Notes under the pieces: model-generated
What the model saw: the letters and a program-made list of their open reading frames with translations, nothing else
Database searches by the model: none
Told to the model about the DNA's origin: nothing
Shown: positions 56,941 through 64,000 of the stretch, piece by piece
How positions within the stretch are numbered: the stretch's first letter is position 1
How the letters are laid out: each line of letters starts with the position of its first letter
NCBI GenBank assembly: GCA_016290215.1
Contig: JAEETH010000009.1
Coordinates: 35,156 to 99,155, forward strand
Origin: Bacteroidales bacterium
GTDB taxonomy: Bacteria > Bacteroidota > Bacteroidia > Bacteroidales > F082
Length of the DNA: 64,000 bases
Direction: 5' to 3'
Translations under genes and position numbers: made by a program

Positions 56941-57513
56941 TCAGAAGGTGTCCATGCCGTCCCATTCCACAAGGTCGTGGCGCACATAGCCTTCTTTGCC
57001 TCTCACTTTGATTTTGTACCATTCTTTGGTTTTGCCAAGGCAAGGATAGGTTTGCGGCAATTCGCCTTCTTTACAAGTGATTTGGAAGATGACTGGTGCT
57101 TTCAGATCGGGTCGGGTGCGGACATTGACGTTTTTTCTGAGCGTGTAAACGATGCCTTGACCGTTTCTCGCGCTGTATTCCACGATTTTATGCCCTAATT
57201 TCGGGACTTCAATATCATCTTGAACTGAGACCGTGTAGGTGGTTTGGTTGGTCTGCACGTAACGCCCGACAACATTTCCACGATTGTCGACGACCATTTT
57301 CATCTTGTTGACGGAGGCTGGAATAATGGTGGGGTCGCCTTCATCTTCCACCACAGCGTCTTCCGTTTCAACGGTTTCTTGGGTTGGTTCCACGGTTTCA
57401 ATGCTGTCCGTTAAAAGGACGTCAGTAGCCGTTTTGTCGCTTTTGCCACCACAGGAATAGATTGATAGACAAAGGCTTATAGGGATGATAACTGCATACC
57501 AATGTTTCTTCAT
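56941..57513 (-). CDS. SH3-domain lipoprotein
   Basis: Predicted lipoprotein of 190 residues. ATG 57513 is chosen because it starts a signal sequence with lipobox IYSC (Cys21) 38 nt below a TATTTTTG element; an earlier in-frame ATG precedes the promoter. After an acidic, Glu/Thr-rich linker, the C-terminal half is an SH3b-type domain (NVRTRPDLKAPVIFQI, KEWYKIKVRGKEGYV). Bacterial SH3 domains bind peptidoglycan or act in envelope enzymes. No catalytic domain is attached. Confidence 0.85.
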   Translation of the reverse strand: MKKHWYAVIIPISLCLSIYSCGGKSDKTATDVLLTDSIETVEPTQETVETEDAVVEDEGDPTIIPASVNKMKMVVDNRGNVVGRYVQTNQTTYTVSVQDDIEVPKLGHKIVEYSARNGQGIVYTLRKNVNVRTRPDLKAPVIFQITCKEGELPQTYPCLGKTKEWYKIKVRGKEGYVRHDLVEWDGMDTF

Positions 57514-57550
57514 GATGATTTTTGATAGAGGTTTATCGTTCAAGTTTCCG

Positions 57551-57558
57551 CAAAAATA
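57551..57558 (-). promoter_or_regulatory. -7 promoter element (TATTTTTG) for the SH3 lipoprotein
   Basis: Minus strand TATTTTTG about 38 nt upstream of ATG 57513. Confidence 0.5.
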
Positions 57559-57615
57559 CAAAAAATCCAAATTACAATAAAAAAGCAAGACCGTTTTTTC
57601 AGCCTTGCTTGAGTG

Positions 57616-57689
57616 TAGCGGGATCGAGAATTGAACTCGAGACCTCCGGGTTATGAATCCGACGCTCTAACCTACTGAGCTACCCCGCC
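57616..57689 (-). tRNA. tRNA-Met (anticodon CAT)
   Basis: Minus-strand 74-nt gene with a cloverleaf: acceptor GGCGGGG paired with TCCCGCT (with G-T ends), D-arm GCTC/GAGC, anticodon loop TTCATAA with anticodon CAT, and T-arm TCGAG/CTCGA around TTCAATT. The acceptor does not have the C1:A72 mismatch and the three G:C pairs typical of initiator tRNA, so it is most likely the elongator Met tRNA, although a lysidine-modified Ile tRNA with CAT is not excluded. No CCA is encoded. Confidence 0.9.
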
Positions 57690-57773
57690 GTCTTTCGGGT
57701 TGCAAAAGTAGACATTTTTTTGATACGGTCAACAAAAATGAGGAAAAATATTTTTTCCGCCTATTTGTGGTCG

Positions 57774-57852
57774 CTTTGCGTCATTGCGAGCGGAGCGAAG
57801 CAATCCAGGAAAGGAGCTTCTTCTCTGGACCGCTTCGTTCCTCGCAGTGACA
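57774..57852. repeat. REP-like inverted repeat (TCATTGCGAGCGAAGCAA type), copy 2
   Basis: Arms GCGTCATTGCGAGCGGAGCG and GGACCGCTTCGTTCCTCGCA around a central CCAGG..CTGG; better preserved than the copy at 6201-6280. It lies between the phosphosugar mutase stop and tRNA-Met. Confidence 0.85.
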
Positions 57853-57864
57853 TATAAAGCGGTG

Positions 57865-59586
57865 TTATTCAGTCAATTCCTTGGCAGCTTGCTCAAGTTT
57901 GGTGTCAAGGGTCTTGATGGCTGCTTCGAGACCATTCGAAGTATCACCCTTCATGCTGAAGTAGAACTTGATCTTCGGTTCGGTGCCCGAAGGACGAATC
58001 GTAATCTTCGAACCGCTCTCAGTGAAGAACTGCAACACGTCGCTCTTGGGCAGGGTGATGGGCGTGACCTTTCCAGTCAACACATCCTTGGCTTCCTGGA
58101 GTTTGTAGTCGCGGGTCTCGATGACCTTCTCGCCAGCGATGACGGTGGGCGGAGTGGTGCGGAACTTAGCCATCAAAGCCTTGATTTCCTCGGTGCCGCT
58201 GATACCTTTCTTGGTCAGCGAGACGAGTTTCTCCTTGTAGAGACCGAACTCCTTGTAGATGTCCATGAGCAGCTGATAGAGCGTCTTGCCTTGCTCGGCA
58301 GCCCATGCAGCGGCTTCGGCAATCATGCTCGTGGCGATGACGGCATCCTTGTCGCGGACGAAGTCGCCAGCCAAGTAGCCGTAGCTCTCTTCGCCGCCGC
58401 CGATGAATTGCTTCTTGCCTTCGAGTTCTAAAATCTTGTCAGCGATGTACTTGAAGCCAGTCAGCACGTCGTAGCGGTCCACGTTGTATTTTTTCGCCAT
58501 CTCGAAGATCAGCTCGGTGGTGACGATGGTCTTCACAATGAACTCTTTTCCAGTGAGTTTGCCTAATTCATTCCAGCGAGTCAGCAAGTAGTAGACGAAG
58601 AGGCTACCAGTCTGGTTGCCGTTGAGTAGGATGAACTCGCCCTTGTCGTCCTTTATGGCGATGCCCACGCGGTCGGCGTCGGGGTCGGTGGCCATAACGA
58701 GGTCGGCGTTCACCTCTTGTGCCTTCTTCACAGCCAAAGCCATGGCGGCAGGCTCTTCGGGGTTGGGTGATTTCACGGTGGGGAAGTTGCCGTCGACAAC
58801 CATCTGTTCCTCCACGCAGTAGACATTCTCGAAGCCTTTACGCTTCAGGATTTCGGGCACCAAGCGGCGACCTGTGCCGTGGATGGGCGTGTAGACGATG
58901 CGCATGTCTTTGTGCTTCTTGATGAGGTCGAGAGAGAGGGAAAGGCCGTACACCTTATTTAAATAGATGTCGTCGAATTCTTCACCAAGGACGGTAATCA
59001 GTTCAGGATTACGCTTGAAGTTGACCATCGACGGGTCTGTGATTTTCTCCACCTCGGCGATGACGTTTTTGTCATGTGGGCTGACGAGCTGACCGCCGTC
59101 GTTCCAATAGGCCTTGTAGCCGTTGTATTCCTTGGGGTTGTGTGAGGCAGTAACCATCACGCCAGCGTCGCATTTCATCTCGCGCACGGCGAACGAAAGC
59201 TCGGGGGTGGGGCGGAGGCAGTCGAAGATGTAGACCTTGATGCCGTTGGCCGACATCACGTCAGCGGTGACGTTGGCGAAGGCGGGGCTGTTGTTGCGAC
59301 CGTCGTAGGAGATGGCGATGCTGAGGTCCTTCTTGTCAGGGTGCATCTTCTTGATGTAGTTGGCGAAGCCTTGGGTGGCCATGGCCACGGTGTAGATGTT
59401 CATGCGGTTGGTGCCGGCACCCATGATGCCGCGCAGTCCGCCGGTGCCGAACTCGAGGTTGCGGTAGAAGCTCTCGGTGAGTTCGTTAGGGTCATTGTCG
59501 AGCATGTTTTGCACGCTCTTTCTCGTTTCTTCATCGTATTGCTCTGTGAGCCACGATTTTGCTCTTTCGATGATTTTAGGATCCAT
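57865..59586 (-). CDS. phospho-sugar mutase (phosphoglucomutase/phosphomannomutase family)
   Basis: Cytoplasmic enzyme of 573 residues interconverting sugar 1- and 6-phosphates. The four family sites are present: active serine in TASHNP (Ser148), the metal loop ATDPDADRVGIA, the sugar-specificity loop GGGEESYGYLAGD, and the phosphate-binding RPSGTEPKIKFY near the C-terminus. Length and N-terminal GTGGLRGIMGAGTNRMN agree with the long phosphoglucomutase group. It is followed on the same strand by a REP-like repeat and tRNA-Met. Confidence 0.96.
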   Translation of the reverse strand: MDPKIIERAKSWLTEQYDEETRKSVQNMLDNDPNELTESFYRNLEFGTGGLRGIMGAGTNRMNIYTVAMATQGFANYIKKMHPDKKDLSIAISYDGRNNSPAFANVTADVMSANGIKVYIFDCLRPTPELSFAVREMKCDAGVMVTASHNPKEYNGYKAYWNDGGQLVSPHDKNVIAEVEKITDPSMVNFKRNPELITVLGEEFDDIYLNKVYGLSLSLDLIKKHKDMRIVYTPIHGTGRRLVPEILKRKGFENVYCVEEQMVVDGNFPTVKSPNPEEPAAMALAVKKAQEVNADLVMATDPDADRVGIAIKDDKGEFILLNGNQTGSLFVYYLLTRWNELGKLTGKEFIVKTIVTTELIFEMAKKYNVDRYDVLTGFKYIADKILELEGKKQFIGGGEESYGYLAGDFVRDKDAVIATSMIAEAAAWAAEQGKTLYQLLMDIYKEFGLYKEKLVSLTKKGISGTEEIKALMAKFRTTPPTVIAGEKVIETRDYKLQEAKDVLTGKVTPITLPKSDVLQFFTESGSKITIRPSGTEPKIKFYFSMKGDTSNGLEAAIKTLDTKLEQAAKELTE

Positions 59587-59626
59587 ATTGTTGATATTAT
59601 GTTGATTGTTGTGCTTTTCGTGCAGC

Positions 59627-59750
59627 GGCTGATGCCGCCTGGCAGGGACTCACGTCGCCTGCTTAATGTCCTGTCGCCCCTACAGGGCTTTGCTCCCACG
59701 CCGCTTAGCGCTTCCCCCTTGTAAGGGGGTGCCCGAAGGGCGGGGGTTTA
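59627..59750. repeat. GC-rich palindromic repeat block
   Basis: Between rfbD and the mutase gene. It contains CAGCGGCTGATGCCGC, CTGTCGCCCCTACAGGG, and a hairpin CCCCCTT-GT-AAGGGGG (59714-59729) followed by GCCCGAAGGGC. Several are self-complementary, so this is a cluster of small hairpins. No coding content. Confidence 0.75.
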
Positions 59751-59758
59751 AAAATAAC

Positions 59759-60622
59759 CTATTCTCGCTTCAATTCCTCAATACACTTCACCAAACTCTC
59801 CCTCCACCCCTGTATCTCAATCCCAGCGTATGCCTTTATCTTACTCAAGTCCAGCACACTATAAGCAGGTCGTTTCGCCTTGGTAGGATATTGGTCCGTC
59901 GTTATCGGGTTCACCTTGCAGGTCTTTCCACCGAGCTCCATGATGGCCGTGGCGAAGTCGTACCAGGTGATTTGTCCTTCGTTGGTGAAGTGGAAGGTCT
60001 CGTGGACTTCGTTCTTGCCGTTTTTGTTGAGCAGAGTGACCAAGGCCATAGCGAGGTCATGTGCCCAGGTGGGGCAGCCTTTTTGGTCGGCCACCACGTT
60101 GATTTCGTCTTTCGTGTCGCCCAGCATGAGCATGGTCTTCACGAAGTTTTTGCCTACGGAGGAATAGAGCCATGCCGTGCGCACAATCATATAGTTGCAG
60201 CCGCTTTCTCGAACCAACCGTTCGCCTTCGGCCTTGGTACTGCCATAGACCGACTGCGGGTTGATGGGGTCATCTACCTTGTAGGGTTCTTTGGCATCGC
60301 CGCCGAATACATAGTCGGTGGAGATGTGGATTAACAAGGCGTCGCGCTTGAGGCAAGCCTCGGCCAACACCTTGGGCGCAAAGGTGTTGATTAAAGTAGC
60401 CAACTCTGGTTCGTCCTCAGCCTTGTCGACGGCAGTGTAGGCGGCGCAGTTGATGCAGGCATCAATTTGTTGCTCGTCAAAGCATGTTTCCACCGCAGCC
60501 TTGTTGCAGATGTCAAGTGTGTCGACGTCGGTGAACACCCAATGATGCTGTGTTTCGCTGGCGGCGATTTTTTGTAGTTCGGTTCCCAATTGGCCATTGC
60601 AGCCTGTTACTAATATATTCAT
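59759..60622 (-). CDS. rfbD: dTDP-4-dehydrorhamnose reductase
   Basis: Enzyme of 287 residues, last step of dTDP-L-rhamnose synthesis. Rossmann motif MNILVTGCNGQLGTEL at the N-terminus, YTAVDKAEDEPELA, and the catalytic YxxxK in SVYGSTKAEGERLV, with FGGDAKEPYKVDD before it. ATG 60622 is chosen over a TTG two codons upstream because it directly starts the NAD(P)-binding motif. It starts 11 nt after the DUF3078 gene, so the two are in one operon; the rest of the rhamnose pathway is not in the window. Confidence 0.95.
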   Translation of the reverse strand: MNILVTGCNGQLGTELQKIAASETQHHWVFTDVDTLDICNKAAVETCFDEQQIDACINCAAYTAVDKAEDEPELATLINTFAPKVLAEACLKRDALLIHISTDYVFGGDAKEPYKVDDPINPQSVYGSTKAEGERLVRESGCNYMIVRTAWLYSSVGKNFVKTMLMLGDTKDEINVVADQKGCPTWAHDLAMALVTLLNKNGKNEVHETFHFTNEGQITWYDFATAIMELGGKTCKVNPITTDQYPTKAKRPAYSVLDLSKIKAYAGIEIQGWRESLVKCIEELKRE

Positions 60623-60633
60623 TTCCAATGTGT

Positions 60634-61866
60634 TTAAAATCTATGTACAAACGCGATGCCCACCGACTCTTTGAGTTGCAGCTTGGGCACATTGTCGACT
60701 ACTGTTTGAACGCCTTCTATCTCCTCGTAAACGGGGAACATGGTATTATGGTCGTATTTGAGGTGCACAAACACCGTTGTTGTAAGAAACTTGTTGATGA
60801 TGAAGTTGACGGTGTTCTCCCAGTTGACATCGATAGGCAAACGATTGTCGTTGCGGCGCTCGACGTAGTTGAAAAAAGTATTGAATACCGTGCTGTATCT
60901 TATGTTTTTGCCTATGGGTTGCTTGTAGTTGATGATGATATTGACACCAAGGGCGGCATTGATATTCTCCCCAGGAATCCATAGGCCGTCTTCGTTGTAA
61001 TAGCCTTTCTTGACGCCGAAAGCACCTTGGTCAGCCAATTCTTGGTCCATCACGAAGGTAACTTTGCCAGCTACGGGGCTGAGCAGGATTTGAAAACGCT
61101 CGTTTTTGGTCTTGTAGGTGTAACCAAGAGACAAGGTTAGATAGGCCGGAGCAAAGAAAGTGGAAATCACGGTGGAGTCGTTGGGGTATTTGTAGCCGTT
61201 GGCAAACTGGGTGTTGAAGGTGACCACCCCCGACAGGTTCCACTGCGTCTTGCTATCCAACGAGAGGGAATAGGTGAGGTCGATTTTGTCGTCCTGCTTT
61301 TCGATGCGTTTGTCGGCAAAGCGCGAAATGCCGAATGCGAAGCTTCCAACGAGTTTTTGCTCGAATTTCCTTTTGTGGTAGACGAGCGAGAAGTTGGCAA
61401 AAGCCTTGCCAGCCCATGAGTTTTCTCCTCCTGCTGCCCAGTTGGATAGTGCCAATTGGCTGATGTTCAATCCATAACTTCCATGAAATGAGAGTCGCTC
61501 GTTAAGGATGTCGATGATGTTCACTTTGGGTCTTGGACCATCGGGACGCTTGGGTGTGAGCGAGTCGAGATGGCGGTTGATGGCTTCCAACTCCGATTCC
61601 ACAATCATTTGCTCGTTGAGGGTTTCCTCAAGGTGTTGGTTGAGGATGTCGATGGTATGGCGCAGCTGTTCGGCATCTTGCCCGATGGCAAATTGTTGCG
61701 AGGTCAGCGACTGTTTGATGCGGACATAATCTAATGTGTTGCTGCAAATGGAGTCGATTTCAGGCGTCATAAAAGCATAGCGCACTTGTCCAAATAATGG
61801 ATAAGTGGCTATAGTTGATGTGAAAATCAATATGATACGGATAATCTGCCTTGTCTGAAATCTCAT
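60634..61866 (-). CDS. DUF3078 outer-membrane barrel protein
   Basis: Exported protein of 410 residues. A signal sequence and a helical N-terminal part (about 30-100, with HTIDILNQHLEETLNEQ) precede a DUF3078 domain (LNISQLALSNWAAGGENSW) made of alternating beta strands (SGVVTFNTQFANGYKYPN). The C-terminus ends in aromatic F (AFVHRF), as in outer-membrane barrels. Function of DUF3078 is unknown. It is followed by rfbD after 11 nt. Confidence 0.9.
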   Translation of the reverse strand: MRFQTRQIIRIILIFTSTIATYPLFGQVRYAFMTPEIDSICSNTLDYVRIKQSLTSQQFAIGQDAEQLRHTIDILNQHLEETLNEQMIVESELEAINRHLDSLTPKRPDGPRPKVNIIDILNERLSFHGSYGLNISQLALSNWAAGGENSWAGKAFANFSLVYHKRKFEQKLVGSFAFGISRFADKRIEKQDDKIDLTYSLSLDSKTQWNLSGVVTFNTQFANGYKYPNDSTVISTFFAPAYLTLSLGYTYKTKNERFQILLSPVAGKVTFVMDQELADQGAFGVKKGYYNEDGLWIPGENINAALGVNIIINYKQPIGKNIRYSTVFNTFFNYVERRNDNRLPIDVNWENTVNFIINKFLTTTVFVHLKYDHNTMFPVYEEIEGVQTVVDNVPKLQLKESVGIAFVHRF

Positions 61867-61892
61867 CGGAGCGAAGTTCTAATTTCCAATCG

Positions 61893-61900
61893 CAAAGTTA
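61893..61900 (-). promoter_or_regulatory. -7 promoter element (TAACTTTG) for DUF3078-rfbD
   Basis: Minus strand TAACTTTG 27 nt upstream of ATG 61866. Confidence 0.5.
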
Positions 61901-61939
61901 GACGATTTTTGGAAACAAACGCTACCTCAAGGCAAATTA

Positions 61940-62665
61940 TTACTCTTCGTCAAACGAAATCCTGTGGTTGGTCTGATAAAGGTGCTTTTTGACGTTGTCG
62001 AATTGGTAAGAGACCCTGGTCCAGATCTCGACCTTTTTCTTGATGCCAAGAATGCGGCGCTCGGCAATGCGAAGGTCTTCGTCGAGGTTGTGGTAGATGG
62101 AGCCAGAAACACCAACATAGAACGGGCGGGCACATTCCTTGCAGATGCGCATGGCTTTGTAGATGCAAGTGCCAAACCAGGAGAGATGGTCGTTATCATT
62201 GTCTGACAAGTTCTTGGTACCCATGATGTGCCCATGGTCGATACCCATGGCAAACTCCATCCCAGGGATTTCCTTAAACTGATGCTTGAATGATTCACTT
62301 ACGGAGTATGAGATTCTCATGGCACCTCTGACCGCATCTTTGTTGGCCTCTTCTTTACCTGGGTAAACGACAAGGAGGGCGTTGGGGGCGAAACAGTTGA
62401 CGAATGCACCAGTATGGTCAGCGATGGACTTGATTATGGTGTACAGCATCGTGTAGGCCTTGGCAGCTTTTCTTCTTCCATTTTCCTTGAGGATATAGGG
62501 TAAATTCTTGATTTCAAAGTAAATGACGGATGCTTCCGTGTACACTCCCGAACATCCATAGTCAATTTCACTGGCTTTCGAGATGTCTTTGGTGTCAATG
62601 TAGTTGAATTCGTCTTCCGCATATTTGCTTAGTTTGTCGCTAAGCTCTTTTTCCCAATCGGTCAT
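61940..62665 (-). CDS. degenerate class III nucleotidyl cyclase-like protein
   Basis: Protein of 241 residues whose residues about 42-210 follow the class III adenylate/guanylate cyclase fold in order: ASVIYFEIKNL (usual FxDI), FVNCFAPNALLVVYPG (usual kFxGDallavF), GMEFAMGIDHGHIMG, LSWFGTCIYKAMRICK (usual iGxxVnxAaRl) and FYVGVSGSIY. The two metal-binding aspartates are replaced: Glu51 at the first and Asn95 at the second. The transition-state Asn is Tyr. It therefore looks catalytically impaired and may bind a nucleotide. It follows yebC by 21 nt on the same strand. Confidence 0.75.
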   Translation of the reverse strand: MTDWEKELSDKLSKYAEDEFNYIDTKDISKASEIDYGCSGVYTEASVIYFEIKNLPYILKENGRRKAAKAYTMLYTIIKSIADHTGAFVNCFAPNALLVVYPGKEEANKDAVRGAMRISYSVSESFKHQFKEIPGMEFAMGIDHGHIMGTKNLSDNDNDHLSWFGTCIYKAMRICKECARPFYVGVSGSIYHNLDEDLRIAERRILGIKKKVEIWTRVSYQFDNVKKHLYQTNHRISFDEE

Positions 62666-62686
62666 TATTAAATTCTCCTCTTATCT

Positions 62687-63415
62687 TTATTCCATATTGG
62701 TGTAGACGGCCTGGATGTCTTCATCCTCGTCAAGTTTGTCAAGGAATTTCTCGATTTCCACCATCTGTTCGTCGGTGAAGCTGACGGTCTGGTTGGGGAA
62801 ACGCTGCAGGTTGGCCTTCACGATGTTGATCTTGCGCTCTTCGAGGGCGTCGTGCATGGTGCCATAGTCGGTCCAAGCAGTGTAGACGGTAGTCGTGGTG
62901 GTGCCTTCCTCTTCATCGGTTTCGGTCACGATTTCGTCAAGACCAAAGTCGATGAGCTCAAGTTCTAATTCGTCCTTGTCCATGCCAGCGGGCATTTCGA
63001 TTTCGAAGACGGCCTTGCGGGTAAACATGAACTCCAGCGAGCCGATGGGCAGGAACGAGCCGCCGCACTTGTTGAAGTACGACTTCACATTGGCCACGGT
63101 GCGCGTGGTGTTGTCAGTGGCGCATTCCACCATGCATTGGATGCCGAAGGGACCTTTGCCTTCGTAGGTGATTTCCACGAGGTTGGCAGCATCTTTATCG
63201 GTGGCGCGCTTGATGGCGGCATCGATGTTGTCCTTAGGCATGTTCTCGGCCTTGGCGTTTTGGATGGCCTGGCGGAGTTTAGGGTTCATGTCGGGGTCAG
63301 GACCGCCTTCCTTGGCAGCGATGGTAATCAGTTTTCCGAGTTTCGGGAACACTCTCGACATGTGTCCCCATCTTTTCATCTTGGCCGCTTTGCGGTATTC
63401 AAATGCTCTTCCCAT
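62687..63415 (-). CDS. yebC: YebC/PmpR family DNA-binding transcriptional regulator
   Basis: Cytoplasmic regulator of 242 residues, the typical length. The conserved start MGRAFEYRKAAKMKRWGHMS (the usual MAGHSKW region in its Bacteroidetes form) fixes ATG 63415. Middle motifs PKLRQAIQNAKAENMPKDNI, EGKGPFGIQCMVE and RTVANVKSYFNKCGGSF follow. Proteins of this family affect translation or transcription in different bacteria. It leads the unit with the cyclase-like gene. Confidence 0.96.
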   Translation of the reverse strand: MGRAFEYRKAAKMKRWGHMSRVFPKLGKLITIAAKEGGPDPDMNPKLRQAIQNAKAENMPKDNIDAAIKRATDKDAANLVEITYEGKGPFGIQCMVECATDNTTRTVANVKSYFNKCGGSFLPIGSLEFMFTRKAVFEIEMPAGMDKDELELELIDFGLDEIVTETDEEEGTTTTTVYTAWTDYGTMHDALEERKINIVKANLQRFPNQTVSFTDEQMVEIEKFLDKLDEDEDIQAVYTNME

Positions 63416-63448
63416 TATGTAGATTTTTAGATATTTTATTTTAGGGTG

Positions 63449-63456
63449 CAAAAATA
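63449..63456 (-). promoter_or_regulatory. -7 promoter element (TATTTTTG) for yebC
   Basis: Minus strand TATTTTTG about 34 nt upstream of ATG 63415. Confidence 0.5.
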
Positions 63457-63517
63457 GTAAATCGCATTGAATTGGCGAATAATCTGTCCAAAAATCTTCA
63501 ATTTTACGGTTTTCTCG

Positions 63518-63525
63518 TATTTTTG
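63518..63525 (+). promoter_or_regulatory. -7 promoter element (TATTTTTG) deciding the 63545 start
   Basis: TATTTTTG lies 20 nt upstream of GTG 63545. An in-frame ATG at 63467 falls before this element and would not be on the transcript. Confidence 0.55.
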
Positions 63526-63544
63526 CGAAATAATTAATAAAGGT

Positions 63545-63889
63545 GTGAAGATACTTGTTCTGACAGAAACCGATGCTTGCTGCGGTCCTATGGCAGCGGC
63601 CTTCCTGCGCGACTATTCCATGTCGAATGAAGTGGTATCAGCAGGAAGAAATCCAATCCAATCCGTTGACCTTCTAATGGTTGAGGCGATGCATGAATGT
63701 TTGATTGACCTCGACCATTACGTTCCTGTCGATGTGAAAACAATAGATGTATCCACTTTTGATGTCGTGTATGAATGTCCTGAAATCGAAAGCCCTAGGG
63801 CCGTTGAGGCATATCGAATCAAAAGGGATTTCATTAAAAATGAGGCGTTTACTTTCTTCAAAAGTTTGTGTTTGAGACAAATAAACTGA
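63545..63889 (+). CDS. degenerate LMW phosphatase/arsenate reductase-like protein
   Basis: Protein of 114 residues, start GTG 63545 fixed by the promoter element just upstream. The N-terminus VKILVLTETDACCGPMAAAF aligns with the LMW-phosphatase P-loop (VCTGNxCRSPMAEAF), but the nucleophilic cysteine position is Thr7 and the loop Arg position is Cys13. Later segments NEVVSAGRNPIQSVD and DVKTIDVSTFDVVYECP follow the family order. Activity as a phosphatase or reductase is unlikely. Binding or regulatory role possible. Confidence 0.65.
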   Translation: MKILVLTETDACCGPMAAAFLRDYSMSNEVVSAGRNPIQSVDLLMVEAMHECLIDLDHYVPVDVKTIDVSTFDVVYECPEIESPRAVEAYRIKRDFIKNEAFTFFKSLCLRQIN

Positions 63890-63930
63890 ATAACGATGAA
63901 CTAAGGGCACTGCCTAAAAACAAGTTGTTT

Positions 63931-64000
63931 TTATTCGATAGGTTCGATTAAACTTGCACTCACCCACATTTCGCCATTGTGTCTTTTGATGTAGCGCTCT
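63931..64000 (-). CDS. partial CDS, C-terminal end
   Basis: Minus-strand frame open to the window edge, ending with TAA at 63931-63933. The last residues read ERYIKRHNGEMWVSASLIEP and two more. Too short to name. It is included because the frame is open and the next gene toward it ends at 63889. Confidence 0.5.
   Translation of the reverse strand, partial: ERYIKRHNGEMWVSASLIEPIE

Noticed and set aside
57616-57689. Initiator tRNA-Met
   Set aside because: The acceptor lacks the C1:A72 mismatch and the anticodon stem lacks three consecutive G:C pairs.
61940-62665. Pycsar-type cyclase defence gene
   Set aside because: The catalytic aspartates are changed and no effector gene is adjacent; neighbours are yebC and DUF3078.

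Overview
The window reads as a chromosomal segment of a member of the Bacteroidales, probably a gut or rumen type; genus cannot be fixed from sequence alone. The reasons are the many promoters with the Bacteroidetes -7 element TAnnTTTG directly upstream of starts, C10 (streptopain-like) peptidases, a type IX secretion C-terminal sorting domain, DUF3078 and DUF4369 proteins, and the Bacteroidetes-type nucleoside kinase. Most genes are of mixed GC content, with several clearly AT-rich patches (about 8430-9340, 17180-20400, 41820-48990) that look acquired.

Layout. 1-6135 (minus): three tandem secreted C10 peptidase paralogues, the first cut by the window edge. 6291-8426: tex. 8642-9344: an AT-rich patch with two unrecognised small genes around a nested-palindrome element. 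9341-18499: HAD hydrolase, a GNAT plus small partner gene (toxin-antitoxin-like), zinc ribbon plus nnr, a T9SS cargo protein, a MATE exporter, a palindrome array, a DUF4369 lipoprotein, and a WYL regulator followed by HIRAN and PUA/EVE-like genes. 18708-25784: sirtuin, a 33-residue membrane peptide, a BECR-like protein, then housekeeping genes recA, TPR lipoprotein, nucleoside kinase, nadE and thioesterase. 25903-34110: a four-gene operon encoding a vWA protein, a membrane-spanning lipoprotein, a tubulin-like GTPase and a membrane-bound papain-like protease. 34156-38076: GH2 beta-galactosidase. 38216-52163: a type I restriction locus (hsdM-hsdS ... hsdR) whose interior carries four AT-rich cargo genes: a PIN-like nuclease, a very large PD-(D/E)XK-like protein, and an AAA ATPase with a PD-(D/E)XK partner. 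52390-64000: arginine deiminase, aat, truA, atoE, SH3 lipoprotein, tRNA-Met, phosphosugar mutase, rfbD, DUF3078 outer-membrane protein, a degenerate class III cyclase-like protein, yebC and a degenerate LMW-phosphatase-like protein.

Two regions look like multi-gene machines. The vWA/lipoprotein/tubulin-like/papain operon is the best candidate for an undescribed system: it couples a metal-binding adhesion domain on the outer face of the inner membrane, a transmembrane linker, a cytoplasmic GTPase polymer and a protease. The restriction locus is a defence island with at least two possible accessory modules. The intergenic spaces are rich in several distinct families of short dispersed repeats, one of which supplies the stop codon of truA.
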